Of a stretch of DNA of 64,000 bases, positions 45,870 to 55,831 are shown in pieces. The stretch spans positions 12,017 through 76,016 of the forward strand of contig NZ_WTUZ01000014.1 of assembly GCF_009882985.1 (NCBI RefSeq), given 5' to 3'. How positions within the stretch are numbered: position 1 is the first letter of the stretch; the number at the start of each line of letters is the position of its first letter. The translations under genes and the position numbers were made by a program. The notes below the pieces were generated by a model. It did not search any database. It was not told the origin of the DNA and saw only the letters and a program-made list of their open reading frames with translations. Source of the DNA: Paenibacillus silvestris. GTDB taxonomy: Bacteria > Bacillota > Bacilli > Paenibacillales > NBRC-103111.

Positions 45870-45897
45870 TGAAAGCGCTTAAATGCAAGCGTTTTCA
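45870..45897. promoter_or_regulatory. Two abutting cre-like sites
   Basis: TGAAAGCGCTTAAA (45870-45883) and TGCAAGCGTTTTCA (45884-45897) each differ by one base from the CcpA consensus TGWAANCGNTNWCA. They lie in a 640-bp gene-free gap upstream of the GNAT gene. Back-to-back full sites are unusual. Confidence 0.5.
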
Positions 45898-46037
45898 ACA
45901 AATTGCGCATGATTTGGATGCAGGTTGAGGGCACATAGCGTATTTGAGTGAGGTTTTGACCGCCGTCATTCGTCGGCTACACCTCGCGCCCATGATTCGC
46001 GGCTCGGCATCGATACTATTCAGGATCGTTGGGCTCT

Positions 46038-46213
46038 AAAGGAACTGGAGTCCTCTAAACGAGGAGTTTCCTGTTTGAGCGGAACTACAGGGTCTTATCC
46101 GGCCTCCATGGCACGTTTGACGGATGAATTTGGCAAAACAGCGGACTGGAGTTCCCTTTCAGGTGGAAAATGTGCCTTTTCGCAGAAATAGAGGAACATA
46201 GTTCCCTCGGGAA
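46038..46213. repeat. Four-box intergenic element E (GGAACTGGAGTTCC boxes)
   Basis: Boxes GGAACTGGAGTCCTCTAAA (46041), GGAACTACAGGGTCTTAT (46081), GGACTGGAGTTCCCTTTC (46143) and GGAACATAGTTCCCTCGG (46193) are spaced 40, 62 and 50 bp, all on the plus strand. The rest of the gap (45760-46330) holds the cre-like pair and no gene. Confidence 0.6.
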
Positions 46214-46330
46214 TGACTCCTCTTGCTTCAATTAGCCTTCCGCCAAACTTTGATACTAGCTACTTTCCCCACCTTCCACCCTTCAATCACGCTATTCACC
46301 ATACCGCCACCTTCCACTTCACCCAGCAAA

Positions 46331-46365
46331 CAAAAAAGCCTGACGGATCAAACTCCGTCAGGCTT
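46331..46365 (-). terminator. Terminator of the MFS gene
   Basis: AAGCCTGACGGA/TCCGTCAGGCTT with a T-run on the minus strand. Confidence 0.95.
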
Positions 46366-46375
46366 CGGGTGCTAG

Positions 46376-47578
46376 CTAAGTCACTGTCGACTCTTTAACG
46401 ACCGCTTGCGGGCCGCGATATTTGTAGAAAAATGCCACGCCAATCAGCGCAAGTCCATTGATGGCAAATACGAGTGGAATCCCCAGCCAGCCACCCAAGA
46501 AACCGCCGATGATCGGCCCGCTCATCGTCCCAAGCTGCGTAGCAGATTGGTTCAAGCTGAAGGCCCTGCCCCGAAAGCTGGGGTCTGTAAACTTCACAAT
46601 CAAAGCATTTAGCGCCGGATAGACCGCCGCGAAGAACAGCCCATAACTAAACCTTAAAATACCGAATGCCAGCAAATGATGAGTGCCCAGCTGCAGCAGA
46701 TTGCCAATTCCTCCGCCTAGCAGCCCGATGAACAGTGTTTTGGAGTAGCTGAGCTTTTGCCCAAGCTTGCCCCATCGAGGCGCAGCAATGACTGTAGCTA
46801 CGCCAACCGCGGAGAAGATGATGCCTGAGCTTAGCGACGCAGAGCTCTGGGTGCCTCCCATTTGGAGCACATAGATGGTAAGCAGCGGCTCAACGATCAT
46901 GACCGAGGTAGCCACCAGCATGGTAACGCCGAGGATCATCATGAAGGATCGATTGTGCGCAGCCGATTTCAAATCATCCCAGACGCTGGAGCGCACGGCC
47001 GAGCGGTTGAAGTTTTTCTCCTTGGCTCCGAGCAAGCCGATGAAGGCTGCGACCAATACGACACAGCCTGACACCAGAAAGGACTCCCTGTTCCCTACCC
47101 AGTGGCTGACGAAACCGCCAACTAGCGGGCCTATCACACTTCCTGCCGCTCCTGCCGTAGACATAACGCCAAGGGCATAACCAACTTCTTTCTCCGGCGT
47201 GTTCGTGGCAACCAGCGCAATGGCGGCGGGAACGAAACCAGCAAGCAGTCCCTGCAAAATGCGCACACCTAAAAACACATAAGGATCATGCACGAAAAAC
47301 GTCGCAAAATAAAGAACGCTTAAACTGAACCCTGAACGTATAAGCATCGGTTTGCGACCATATTTGTCGGCAAGCGATCCCCAGTAGGGTGCAATTAAAG
47401 CGCTGGCTAGAAAAGTAATCCCAAATGTTATGCCCGACCATGCTTCGAGCCCTTTATCAATCCCAAGCTCCGTATGCAGGAATATCGGCAAGAATGGAAC
47501 CGATATGGTATAGGCCATCCCGCAGAAAAAAACGCCGATCCATAATGTAACCAGATTTCGCTTCCAAGAAAACTCCAT
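46376..47578 (-). CDS. MFS efflux transporter (MdtG-like)
   Basis: 400 aa with twelve predicted helices from the ATG behind GGAGGGGAAATGAC. The loop 2-3 motif GSLADKYGRKPML (motif A) and the helix-5 antiporter motif (GALGVMSTAGAAGSVIGPLVGG-like region) mark a drug:H+ antiporter of the DHA1 group. The substrate is unknown. No regulator gene adjoins it. Confidence 0.9.
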   Translation of the reverse strand: MEFSWKRNLVTLWIGVFFCGMAYTISVPFLPIFLHTELGIDKGLEAWSGITFGITFLASALIAPYWGSLADKYGRKPMLIRSGFSLSVLYFATFFVHDPYVFLGVRILQGLLAGFVPAAIALVATNTPEKEVGYALGVMSTAGAAGSVIGPLVGGFVSHWVGNRESFLVSGCVVLVAAFIGLLGAKEKNFNRSAVRSSVWDDLKSAAHNRSFMMILGVTMLVATSVMIVEPLLTIYVLQMGGTQSSASLSSGIIFSAVGVATVIAAPRWGKLGQKLSYSKTLFIGLLGGGIGNLLQLGTHHLLAFGILRFSYGLFFAAVYPALNALIVKFTDPSFRGRAFSLNQSATQLGTMSGPIIGGFLGGWLGIPLVFAINGLALIGVAFFYKYRGPQAVVKESTVT

Positions 47579-47712
47579 GTCATTTCCCCTCCTAATGATT
47601 CTTTCTGCACGTAAGTGCTCGTCCACTTCTCTTATCTCTCCCGACAACCGCGAAACGATAACCTTATTTTATCATCTTTAACCCGATAGTAGAAATTTTA
47701 AATCAACCAAAG

Positions 47713-47738
47713 AAAAAAGCCACCTGATTTCAGTGGCT
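47713..47738 (-). terminator. Terminator of the KtrB-type gene
   Basis: AGCCAC/GTGGCT plus T-run on the minus strand. Confidence 0.8.
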
Positions 47739-47785
47739 CCGAGCTTTATATTCCCTCAGTAGTTGAAGGCTCTGTATGCAATAAG

Positions 47786-49141
47786 CTAACCAATCGTAAT
47801 CTTCCCTTCCGGGTAGCGATAATGCTCTTTCTCCGGCAACGGAATCAAAATGTAGGCGAGTGTAACGGGTCCAAGCCGCCCAATGAACATCAGAATAGCA
47901 AGAAATATCTTGCCGAATTCCGTGAGCTGCGAAGTGAGTCCCATCGACATCCCCGCTGTGGCATAAGCCGAGGTGACCTCAAACAATACGCCAAGGAACG
48001 GATAGCTCTCTGTTATTGTCAGAACAATGGTGGCAATGACAATCAATGAAAAGGAAAGCAGCGTAAACGTAATTGCCTTATAGATCCGCTCCTTCGAAAT
48101 ACGACGGCGGAACAGCACAATCTCCTCGTTCCCCCGCATCATCGCGATCACCGCGCCGACAAGGATAACGAAGGTCGTCACCTTGATGCCCCCTCCGGAG
48201 GAACCAGGCGAAGCCCCGATAAACATCATGATAATGATGAAGAACTGCGTCGCCTGCCGCATGAATGGAATATCGATCGTATTAATGCCTGCTGAACGCG
48301 ACGAAACTGACTGCAGCAGCGAGCTGAGCAGCTTGCCCATAGGAGAGAGCGGTTGCAGCGTATGCGTATTCGTGAACTCGAATATAAAGATGACCAGCGC
48401 ACCGATGAAGATGAGCCCAGCGGATGCGCTAAGCACCACCTTACTGTGCAGGGTCAGCTTTTTATTCTTGGGATAGGTCAGCAAGTCGGAAATCACGATA
48501 AATCCAATTCCGCCTAGAATGACGAGAAGCATAGAAACGATGTTAATGATGGGATCCTCGACATAATGCATCAAACTGCCGGGCCGTTCAGGCAAGCTGC
48601 CAAATAGATCGAACCCAGCATTGTTGAATATCGAGATGCTATGGAAAATGCCGAAGTACACGGCCTTGCCAATAGGCATCTCAAACGACCAGCGGATCGT
48701 ATACAACACGGCGCCAGCCAGCTCAATGTAGAGCGCGTAGATCAATACTTTTCGAACAAGCCGAACAATGCCTTCCGTTGACTCATGGTTCATCGCTTCC
48801 TGCAGAATCAGACGTTCCTGGAAAGAGATGCGTCGACGCAGAACGAGTGCAATGAGTGTGGACATGGTCATGAAACCAAGACCGCCAATTTGAACAAGAA
48901 AAATGAGGACAATTTCCCCAAAGTTAGATAAATGCGCGCCTGTATTGATGACAGACAACCCCGTTACGCAGGTGGCAGAGGTTGCCATAAAGAGGGCGTC
49001 GTTCCAGGTCATTTGGCCCTCCCCCTCTAAGGAAATGGGCAAAGACAGCAGGATAGATCCCACGAAAATAATTAATACAAACCCAATGGCGAGCACTTGA
49101 GGGGGACTTAAGCGGAATTTCTTTCTCGAATTATTTATCAT
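47786..49141 (-). CDS. ktrB: TrkH/KtrB-type potassium uptake channel subunit
   Basis: 451 aa with four pore repeats whose selectivity regions read TSATCVTGL, NNAGFDLFG, SSRSAGINT and SAYATAGMS. The glycine of each is the K+ filter residue. GGAG is nine bases before the chosen ATG. The regulatory partner (KtrA/KtrC with RCK domain) is not adjacent, as is also the case for KtrD in Bacillus, so KtrD is an equally good name. Confidence 0.9.
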   Translation of the reverse strand: MINNSRKKFRLSPPQVLAIGFVLIIFVGSILLSLPISLEGEGQMTWNDALFMATSATCVTGLSVINTGAHLSNFGEIVLIFLVQIGGLGFMTMSTLIALVLRRRISFQERLILQEAMNHESTEGIVRLVRKVLIYALYIELAGAVLYTIRWSFEMPIGKAVYFGIFHSISIFNNAGFDLFGSLPERPGSLMHYVEDPIINIVSMLLVILGGIGFIVISDLLTYPKNKKLTLHSKVVLSASAGLIFIGALVIFIFEFTNTHTLQPLSPMGKLLSSLLQSVSSRSAGINTIDIPFMRQATQFFIIIMMFIGASPGSSGGGIKVTTFVILVGAVIAMMRGNEEIVLFRRRISKERIYKAITFTLLSFSLIVIATIVLTITESYPFLGVLFEVTSAYATAGMSMGLTSQLTEFGKIFLAILMFIGRLGPVTLAYILIPLPEKEHYRYPEGKITIG

Positions 49142-49354
49142 TGCGGGCAGCTCCGTACGTAAAAGAGTTTGCGACAATTGTATAATTTGGTAGAAGCAAT
49201 GTAAAGAACTGTCAGTTTAAGAGGAATCCTCGCCTCACACTAAGGCTTTTCACCTAAATTATAAGTCGCTGAGGCAGGAAAAAGCCCCTTCCTGGTAGAA
49301 CACTTCATTGGAATCATGCGTTAAGTTAAGCCCGTAGCGGAGGTAGTTTTGGCC

Positions 49355-51229
49355 ATGTCCATAGACCAAAGATTAATAAATGAATCTTTATTTATACAAG
49401 CTTTTAAATATGCTCCAATCGGCATGGTTCTGGTTGCATTGAATGGGCGCTTTCTCAAAGCTAATCCAGCTATTTGCTCCATCTTAGGGTATACGGAATT
49501 GGAGTTGTCCACCCTTACTTTTCAAGAGATCACCCATCCAGAGGACTTGGTCCTCGATCTACAATTCATGACAGAACTGCTTGCTGGCGAGCGGGATTCC
49601 TACCAAATGGAGAAAAGGTACTTTCATAAAGACGGACGTATCGTCTGGTCTCTATTGGCTGTTTCCCTTGCTCAGGATGAGGATGGTCACTCCCCTTTCT
49701 TCGTCTCTCAAATTATCGATATCAGCGATCGAAAGCAAGCGGAAATCGAGCTGCGCGAGAAAGAACGACTTCTCCATGAAAAGGACGCCCACTATCGTGT
49801 CAGCATGATGATACATTTGGAACAAGTCCATGAACTGTATCGGATTATTTCTGATCATGCCCTGGATATCATTACGATTGCCTCACCGGATGGCGTCACA
49901 CGTCATATTTCACCCGCTGTTCGTAATTTGTTGGGCTATGATATGGATGAAATTGTAGGAAAAAGAATGCTTGATCTCTGGCATCCGGAAGATCTGCTTG
50001 CTTTGGATGAGCGTTGTCTTCTTAAATACTCGGATGTCGATATGTTTATATGCCGGGTTCGCCATAAAGAGGGCCACTACGTTTGGTTCGAAACAACGGT
50101 CAAAATGATTCGCAATGAAATTGGCGATGTCGAGAAGATCGTTGCCGTCGGCCGAGATATTACGAAACGGAAGCAAGCCGAAGATGAACTCTGCGCCACC
50201 AAGGAGCGACTTGAATCTTTCATCAAAAATAACGGGGATGCGATCTGGGTCATCGACCGTGACGAAAAGATCGTAGAAGCCAATGCGGCATTCGGTAAGC
50301 TATTCCAGTGGAAATCCGATGAAATTATTCATCAACCGCTGCCTATAACTCCGCCAAGTCTCGTTGATCAGACAAGGGAGCTTCACGAACAGGTCCTCTC
50401 CGGGCAATCGGTGATCGGTTTCGAAACCCTTCGATTGCGCAAAGACGGAACCCTGGTGGATGTGAGCACAACGCTGTCCCCTATTCATGACACGACGGGT
50501 CATATTATTGGCATAGCCGGTACCTGTCACGACATTACGGAAAAGAAACAGGCTGAGCAGCTACTGATTAACTCGGAGAAGCTGTCTATCGCCGGTCAAT
50601 TGGCTGCGGGAATCGCCCATGAGATCCGTAATCCGATCACAGCGATTAAGGGCTTCATTCAGCTCATGAAATCGGGCGTTTCCGAGAAGAAATTGTATTA
50701 TGAAATTATGTCATCGGAGATCGAGCGCATCGAAATGATTCTCAGTGAGCTGCTAATTCTGGCTAAGCCTCAGATGATCCACTCCGATCGCAAAGATATT
50801 CGCAATCTTCTGGCTCAAGTCACTACCTTGCTAGAATCCCAAGCGATTCTTAATAATGTCGAAATCATAACGGAATGTGAATCTGATCTTTCTCCGATCT
50901 TGTGCGATCAGAATCAATTGAAGCAGGTTTGCATTAATTTCATTAAGAACGCGATAGAGGCTATGCCACTTGGCGGAACCCTCCTCATTCAAGTGAATAC
51001 ACGGAACGAGAACTGCCTCATTCTGCGTTTCATCGATCATGGCTGCGGAATCCCCGAACACATTTTGGCAAAGCTTGGACAGCCCTTCTACACAACTAAG
51101 GAGAAAGGCACAGGCCTTGGATTCATGGTCAGCAAAAAAATTATTGAAAGCCACCATGGAACGGTAAGCGTATTCAGTAAAGAGAATGAAGGAACAACGG
51201 TCGAAGTTTGCCTTCCGACCTTTAGCTAA
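49355..51229 (+). CDS. Multi-PAS sensor histidine kinase (sporulation-kinase-like)
   Basis: About 624 aa, soluble, with three PAS domains (about 15-130, 165-280, 290-405) ending in the typical DISDRKQAE, DITKRKQAE and DITEKKQAE linkers. The H-box is GIAHEIRNPITAIKGF and the ATPase motifs are NFIKNAIEAMP, DHGCGIPE and GTGLGFMVSKK. No membrane helix and no adjacent response regulator: this matches KinA/KinE-like kinases that feed the Spo0 phosphorelay. GGAGG precedes both a TTG (49349, 5 bases) and this ATG (11 bases). Confidence 0.9.
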   Translation: MSIDQRLINESLFIQAFKYAPIGMVLVALNGRFLKANPAICSILGYTELELSTLTFQEITHPEDLVLDLQFMTELLAGERDSYQMEKRYFHKDGRIVWSLLAVSLAQDEDGHSPFFVSQIIDISDRKQAEIELREKERLLHEKDAHYRVSMMIHLEQVHELYRIISDHALDIITIASPDGVTRHISPAVRNLLGYDMDEIVGKRMLDLWHPEDLLALDERCLLKYSDVDMFICRVRHKEGHYVWFETTVKMIRNEIGDVEKIVAVGRDITKRKQAEDELCATKERLESFIKNNGDAIWVIDRDEKIVEANAAFGKLFQWKSDEIIHQPLPITPPSLVDQTRELHEQVLSGQSVIGFETLRLRKDGTLVDVSTTLSPIHDTTGHIIGIAGTCHDITEKKQAEQLLINSEKLSIAGQLAAGIAHEIRNPITAIKGFIQLMKSGVSEKKLYYEIMSSEIERIEMILSELLILAKPQMIHSDRKDIRNLLAQVTTLLESQAILNNVEIITECESDLSPILCDQNQLKQVCINFIKNAIEAMPLGGTLLIQVNTRNENCLILRFIDHGCGIPEHILAKLGQPFYTTKEKGTGLGFMVSKKIIESHHGTVSVFSKENEGTTVEVCLPTFS

Positions 51230-51234
51230 GAAAT

Positions 51235-51279
51235 GAGGTTGTCCCGATAGTCGTTAAATGACTCAGGGGCAGCCTCTTT
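51235..51279 (+). terminator. Terminator of the PAS kinase gene
   Basis: GAGGTTGTCCC/GGGGCAGCCTC and a short T-run. Confidence 0.65.
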
Positions 51280-51311
51280 CTAAACTTTGGGAGCGTCTCT
51301 TTAGATGAACA

Positions 51312-51496
51312 GGAATTACTACCGCTAAATCGCCCAATAACACACTACAGTCATGAATAAATGGAATTTCTCCTGTTAATGCGGACGGTTGAACCTGGAA
51401 ACAAAGAAAATGGGGTGAATTAACAGGAATTTTTCCAGTTATTGGGTTTGTCTGGCGAAGGCTTGCTTGAAATAAAGGAAGTTTTTCCCGCTATTC
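51312..51496 (+). repeat. Four-box intergenic element F1 (GGAATTTCTCCTGTTAAT boxes)
   Basis: Boxes start at 51312 (GGAATTACTACCGCTAAAT), 51363 (GGAATTTCTCCTGTTAAT), 51426 (GGAATTTTTCCAGTTATT) and 51477 (GGAAGTTTTTCCCGCTATT), all forward, spaced 51, 63 and 51 bp. The second box is identical to the second box of F2. It lies between two convergent transcription units. Confidence 0.8.
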
Positions 51497-51587
51497 GATT
51501 CGGCTCCATAAAAAAGAAGCTGTCCCAAGTCCTCCAATGACTGGACCCGAGCGCACGCGGCACGGCCTCCCTCTCCCCTTCACTATG

Positions 51588-52703
51588 CTACTTAACTTCA
51601 CCTACATCTTTAACTACCGCATTTACATGGACATTTACTTCCGACTTGGCAAGTACTTCTCCCCAATGATCATCCACCTTCTTCCATGCTTCATATTCAT
51701 GAGCACGTGCGAACAAACCAAGCCCTATTGGATCGATTTGGTACTTCTGAAATTTGTCGATGAGTTCTTTCATTTGCGTGTCCAATTGCGTCTTGATCAT
51801 CTTTTCCAGTTTCTTGCCTTCCTTATCTACATCCAAAGCGAATAACTTCTCCGTTATGAAAATAGGCAGATTTAACACGACATCAAAATGGAACTGATCT
51901 TGTGAATAAGTCACCTTCACTTTCCTCGTGAAATGCATGATATAAAAAGTAACCGTACCTTCGGAAAAAAGGTCGTCGCTGCTTTCTTCGGGCAATTGAA
52001 GAGAATAGGTAAGACTTCCTTTTATCCCTCCTTGAAGCAATAGCAGGAGCTGATTCTCTCTTGCATTCAACTTCGCTACATATTTTCCTTTCTTATTCAG
52101 CAGTGCAGTCCCCGTCGCGACAATTTCTCCATCTTTGCGCAATTGCGGGAGGTATGGCGTTATTCCCTTTTCATACTCCTGACTGTGCAGATTATGAAGT
52201 GTTGTCGCCGCAATCAGATTTCTCTCCTTTGCTGTATCAATAAGCGTAGCTACATGCAGAGGAAGTCTCCGTTTATTTAGGGGCTTGAAGAACATGATGT
52301 CCTCAACTGAACCCTCAACAGCAATAACCTTCGCCAATATATTCGATTTGGAATCTCGGAAGCAGAGGTCCAGCAGCTTGAACCATCCCTCGTGCTCTAG
52401 AACGCGTGATCCAACAAGAATACTTTGGACTTTACCAGAACTTATAAGCGCTGAAACACGAGCATCCAATTCATTTCTTGCTCCTCTCACAGTTGGGGAA
52501 TACACCTTGGTTTGCTCATTTTTTTCCTTCGCTTCCTTATTGAAGACAGGACTTGAAGAATAAAACACAAGATTATTGTCCTTGTCCAGATCAATACCCA
52601 ACATAAGAAGAAGGGAAATATCCTCCAAGTCAGTCCGATCATCACATCCTGGAAGTACCAACAGCACAACAATCAGGAGCAGTATTGCTCTTCGAACCCG
52701 CAT
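51588..52703 (-). CDS. GerAC-type spore germination lipoprotein
   Basis: Ger(x)C family, 371 aa. A lipoprotein signal (basic RVRR, hydrophobic stretch, lipobox VLPGC near residue 20) anchors it to the outer face of the inner spore membrane. The body has the family pattern DISLLLMLGIDLD, FYSSSPVFN and a C-terminal DPIGLGLFARAHEYEAWK. Its ATG overlaps the permease stop by one base (TGATG). It is the last gene of the operon. Such proteins are needed for germinant response. Confidence 0.92.
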   Translation of the reverse strand: MRVRRAILLLIVVLLVLPGCDDRTDLEDISLLLMLGIDLDKDNNLVFYSSSPVFNKEAKEKNEQTKVYSPTVRGARNELDARVSALISSGKVQSILVGSRVLEHEGWFKLLDLCFRDSKSNILAKVIAVEGSVEDIMFFKPLNKRRLPLHVATLIDTAKERNLIAATTLHNLHSQEYEKGITPYLPQLRKDGEIVATGTALLNKKGKYVAKLNARENQLLLLLQGGIKGSLTYSLQLPEESSDDLFSEGTVTFYIMHFTRKVKVTYSQDQFHFDVVLNLPIFITEKLFALDVDKEGKKLEKMIKTQLDTQMKELIDKFQKYQIDPIGLGLFARAHEYEAWKKVDDHWGEVLAKSEVNVHVNAVVKDVGEVK

Positions 52704-53812
52704 CAATTCCGCCACCTTACTATCCAATTCCTCATGATAAGAAGTCCCCATAGAACAAAAGGAAGCAAGTACGCTACACCCACTCCAAGCTGATTAAATC
52801 GCGCAATCCAAACTTTACTTTCGTGCCAACTCAGATCCCAAAAGAAGCTGAATACGATCATCCCAGCCAACAAAACGATCATATGTGCATTTGTTTTCCC
52901 TCTTGCAACCAATTGTTCCGTGCAATGTACGGCAATATGAAGAGCAGGAAACCATGTTTTACAAATCAGAAGTGTATACAAGGATAAAAAAATAATATCG
53001 AACCTCTCCAGAAAACGAAATTCGATGATTTTGGCAGCGGAAAGCGGCGCTAAATGATACTGGGTGATTTCATCCGGACTGAAGACAACAAAACAGATGA
53101 TCGTCACAAATAAGTACACCGCAAGAGTTAGGGTGTTAGCAATTACCACGTTGGCGGAAGCTGTTTTTTTATTTTCTAAATAAGGGTAAAAAAACAACAC
53201 GCCTTCAAAACCCAAAAAGGAGAGGATCGTTGAGCTTACACTGTGCCAGACTGGCATCCAACCCTCTTTCAGAACCGGAAGCAGATTGATCCAATTTGCC
53301 TCCTTAAATACATATAGCAGGATGAATGGCATCCATATGGTGCTTAAAATCACGACTTCCGCGAAACGTCCTAGGCTTCGAACGCCTCCCTTCACGACCA
53401 TAAAGGCTGGAACAACAAACAACAACATGAGTACATATGTATAAGATTGCTGCATAATCCACGTTTTAATGAGTAAAGCCATTCTGCCAAAAATTAAATA
53501 GGCGAACATCATCATATAGGCCGCAAAGATTATCGTTAAAAGGGTGCCGGACCATTTACCAAAGTAATGCCTCACCAACTGAATAACGGTTCCATTAGGG
53601 TATTTTTTCATAACCTGGATCATAGCAAGACTCGCCACAATAGAACATACCCAGCCCCCAAAAATTGCGATCCATCCATCTGTACCGCTAATTCCTGCCA
53701 ATTCAGATGGCATCGTTATCACGCCTACGCCTACCTGCATCCCATGAATCAAAAAGATAAACTGTAAGCGTGTTATTTTGTTGTCTATATAGGTATTTCC
53801 TGTCTGTGGCAT
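52703..53812 (-). CDS. GerAB-type spore germination permease
   Basis: Membrane protein of 369 aa with about ten helices from the amino acid-polyamine-organocation superfamily. In Bacillus, GerAB/GerKB subunits bind the germinant (an amino acid or sugar). MQVGVGVITMPSELAGISGTDGW marks the first helix pair. The start overlaps the GerAA-like gene by one base. The ligand cannot be inferred from sequence. Confidence 0.92.
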   Translation of the reverse strand: MPQTGNTYIDNKITRLQFIFLIHGMQVGVGVITMPSELAGISGTDGWIAIFGGWVCSIVASLAMIQVMKKYPNGTVIQLVRHYFGKWSGTLLTIIFAAYMMMFAYLIFGRMALLIKTWIMQQSYTYVLMLLFVVPAFMVVKGGVRSLGRFAEVVILSTIWMPFILLYVFKEANWINLLPVLKEGWMPVWHSVSSTILSFLGFEGVLFFYPYLENKKTASANVVIANTLTLAVYLFVTIICFVVFSPDEITQYHLAPLSAAKIIEFRFLERFDIIFLSLYTLLICKTWFPALHIAVHCTEQLVARGKTNAHMIVLLAGMIVFSFFWDLSWHESKVWIARFNQLGVGVAYLLPFVLWGLLIMRNWIVRWRN

Positions 53813-55371
53813 TAGTTGTCATCACCTTCTGCGCGTTTTGGAGCCATCTTCTTTTTCTGAAGAGTTTTTATACTTTGGGGGCGCATAACCATCTTCCACA
53901 GTGGCAAACGTACGAAACTGTCTTTCCAATCTCCTAGACGTATGGGAGCAATCGGTGAGGCATAGGACTGACCAAGTGATTTTAAATTAATGAGGTGCGC
54001 GACCAGAACCATGTATCCCGCTACGATCCCGACAATGCCAAAAATAGAGGCAATAATCATCATCGGAAATCGGATTAACCGAATGGAAGAAGCCATGTCA
54101 TAGTTAGGCAGGATGAAGGATGCCACCGCGGTGGAGGCCACGATCACAACCATAAGGTTGCTGACGAGCCCGGCTTGAACAGCCGCTTGTCCGATGACAA
54201 TCCCACCCACGATGCCTACGGTCTGCCCTACAGGGGCTGGCAATCGAATTCCTGCTTCACGGAGCATCTCTAGCATAATTTCCATGATTAATGCCTCAAT
54301 AAGCGGCGGATATGGAACAGCAGCCCTGAACTCACCAATAGATAATATGAGATCTAAGGGGATCACTTCATGATTGAAGGAAATGCAGGCAATGTAGATC
54401 CCTGGCAGGAATGCGGCAACAAAGCATGCCAAAACGCGCAGCAGCCGAAGAAAAGTCGCCACGGGCCAGCGCATGCTGTAATCATCAATTCCTTGAAAGA
54501 AAGAGACCAGATTCATCGGCGCAATCAAGACGCTTGACGAGCGGTCCAACACAACACAAATTCTTCCTTGCAAAATCTGAGAAGCCGCCGTATCCGGGCG
54601 CTCCGTCGTTATAAACTGCGGAAACAAAGATAAGGTACTATCCTCGAGATACTCCGCTAACTCTCCTGTATTCAGGATACAATCAATATTCAACTGAGAT
54701 ATCCTGGTCTCCATTTCTTGCAATAACTCTGGAACAGCGACATCTTCTAGATATAAAATAGAAACTTTGCTTTTGGCTCTTTGCCCTACGTAATACTCTT
54801 TGATTTTCAAATCCGTGCTGCTAATATACCGGCGGATTAATGCGATGTTCTGACCGTCTGTCTCGACAAATCCTTGGTGAGCTCCTTTTAGTGAAGCTTC
54901 AATTTGCGAATCCGTTATCGCCCTTTGCGGCCATCCCTGCGTATCCATGGCATAGGCTTGTTGAAGTCCATCGATGAACAGGACGCTATACCCGTGCAAG
55001 ATAGAGGTCTCTATTTGTTCCCATGTCGTTATGGTGCTCATAAGTCCAAGCGTTACAGGCAGTTCATCCTCTAGCGCCTCTACCTTGTGAAACATAAGCT
55101 GGTTCAAGACATTGTTGTTGATGGCATTTTTATCTACAAGCCCAGACAAATACACGAGTGCCGCTTGGCGATCCGTTTGTTTATAAATGAATGTACGGAC
55201 AACTAAATCTGGTGTTTTGTTAAAAATCGTCTGTAATGCCATAACATTCTCTGTAAGAGTTGTATGCAGCTCATTGCTCGCTGGTACAAAATTGCTGTTC
55301 TGCCCCGGTTCAGCCGCCTCAATGAATATTCGGTTGGTCCAGCGAAATAATCGGCGAACAAAACTCATCAT
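53812..55371 (-). CDS. GerAA-type spore germination protein
   Basis: About 519 aa. The N-terminal cytoplasmic domain (1-300; RTFIYKQTDRQAALVYLSGLVDK) is followed by about five helices (GIYIACISFNHEVIPLDLILSIGEFRAAVPYP) of the GerA subunit A family. Together with the next two genes it forms a standard A-B-C receptor operon. The start is chosen among several close in-frame codons behind GAGGG. The promoter region is shared with the divergent 68-aa gene. Confidence 0.93.
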   Translation of the reverse strand: MMSFVRRLFRWTNRIFIEAAEPGQNSNFVPASNELHTTLTENVMALQTIFNKTPDLVVRTFIYKQTDRQAALVYLSGLVDKNAINNNVLNQLMFHKVEALEDELPVTLGLMSTITTWEQIETSILHGYSVLFIDGLQQAYAMDTQGWPQRAITDSQIEASLKGAHQGFVETDGQNIALIRRYISSTDLKIKEYYVGQRAKSKVSILYLEDVAVPELLQEMETRISQLNIDCILNTGELAEYLEDSTLSLFPQFITTERPDTAASQILQGRICVVLDRSSSVLIAPMNLVSFFQGIDDYSMRWPVATFLRLLRVLACFVAAFLPGIYIACISFNHEVIPLDLILSIGEFRAAVPYPPLIEALIMEIMLEMLREAGIRLPAPVGQTVGIVGGIVIGQAAVQAGLVSNLMVVIVASTAVASFILPNYDMASSIRLIRFPMMIIASIFGIVGIVAGYMVLVAHLINLKSLGQSYASPIAPIRLGDWKDSFVRLPLWKMVMRPQSIKTLQKKKMAPKRAEGDDN

Positions 55372-55537
55372 GTACACCCTCTTACCTCATCCATTGTTGT
55401 CGTCTCATTTTCCCTTCAATTCCCATGGATTATTCATGTCTTTTAAACGGGACCAGAGAAATTCAGCTTTCTGCAGATTACCGTGTATAAAAAGTGGTAA
55501 AATTTCGGATGTTATAGGAGGAATGCGAGGTGAAACC

Positions 55538-55744
55538 ATGTCTACCCATGAGGAATCCAATTCAGAATATCCGCGGAAAATCCGCGACTTCCAAGTACTA
55601 AGCACGATAAAGCCCAGTGAATGGACGGAGATTGAACTCCACAACAGCCACAGGCAAATGAGTGATTTATCCCCTTGGCTCAATGAGCAGGGCACCCATA
55701 TCCACAGTCAAGTCATTCAGGAAATCGAACGTCGCGGCGTCTGA
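55538..55744 (+). CDS. Small hydrophilic protein of 68 residues
   Basis: Begins MSTHEESNSEYPRKIRDFQV, ends QEIERRGV. GAGG lies seven bases before the ATG; a second ATG 15 bases upstream is too close to its own AGGAGG. It is acidic and hydrophilic with a conserved-looking central WTEIELHNSHRQMSDLSPWL and a C-terminal amphipathic helix. It lies between a germination operon and sodA and faces away from the operon. No family recognised; a spore-related role is only a guess from context. Confidence 0.6.
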   Translation: MSTHEESNSEYPRKIRDFQVLSTIKPSEWTEIELHNSHRQMSDLSPWLNEQGTHIHSQVIQEIERRGV

Positions 55745-55831
55745 CTTAGTAAACATAGATGTTGCTTTATTATCGAAATTCCTTCATAATGAAGAAGTTG
55801 AATCTACATAATTTTAGGAGGTATTTATACA

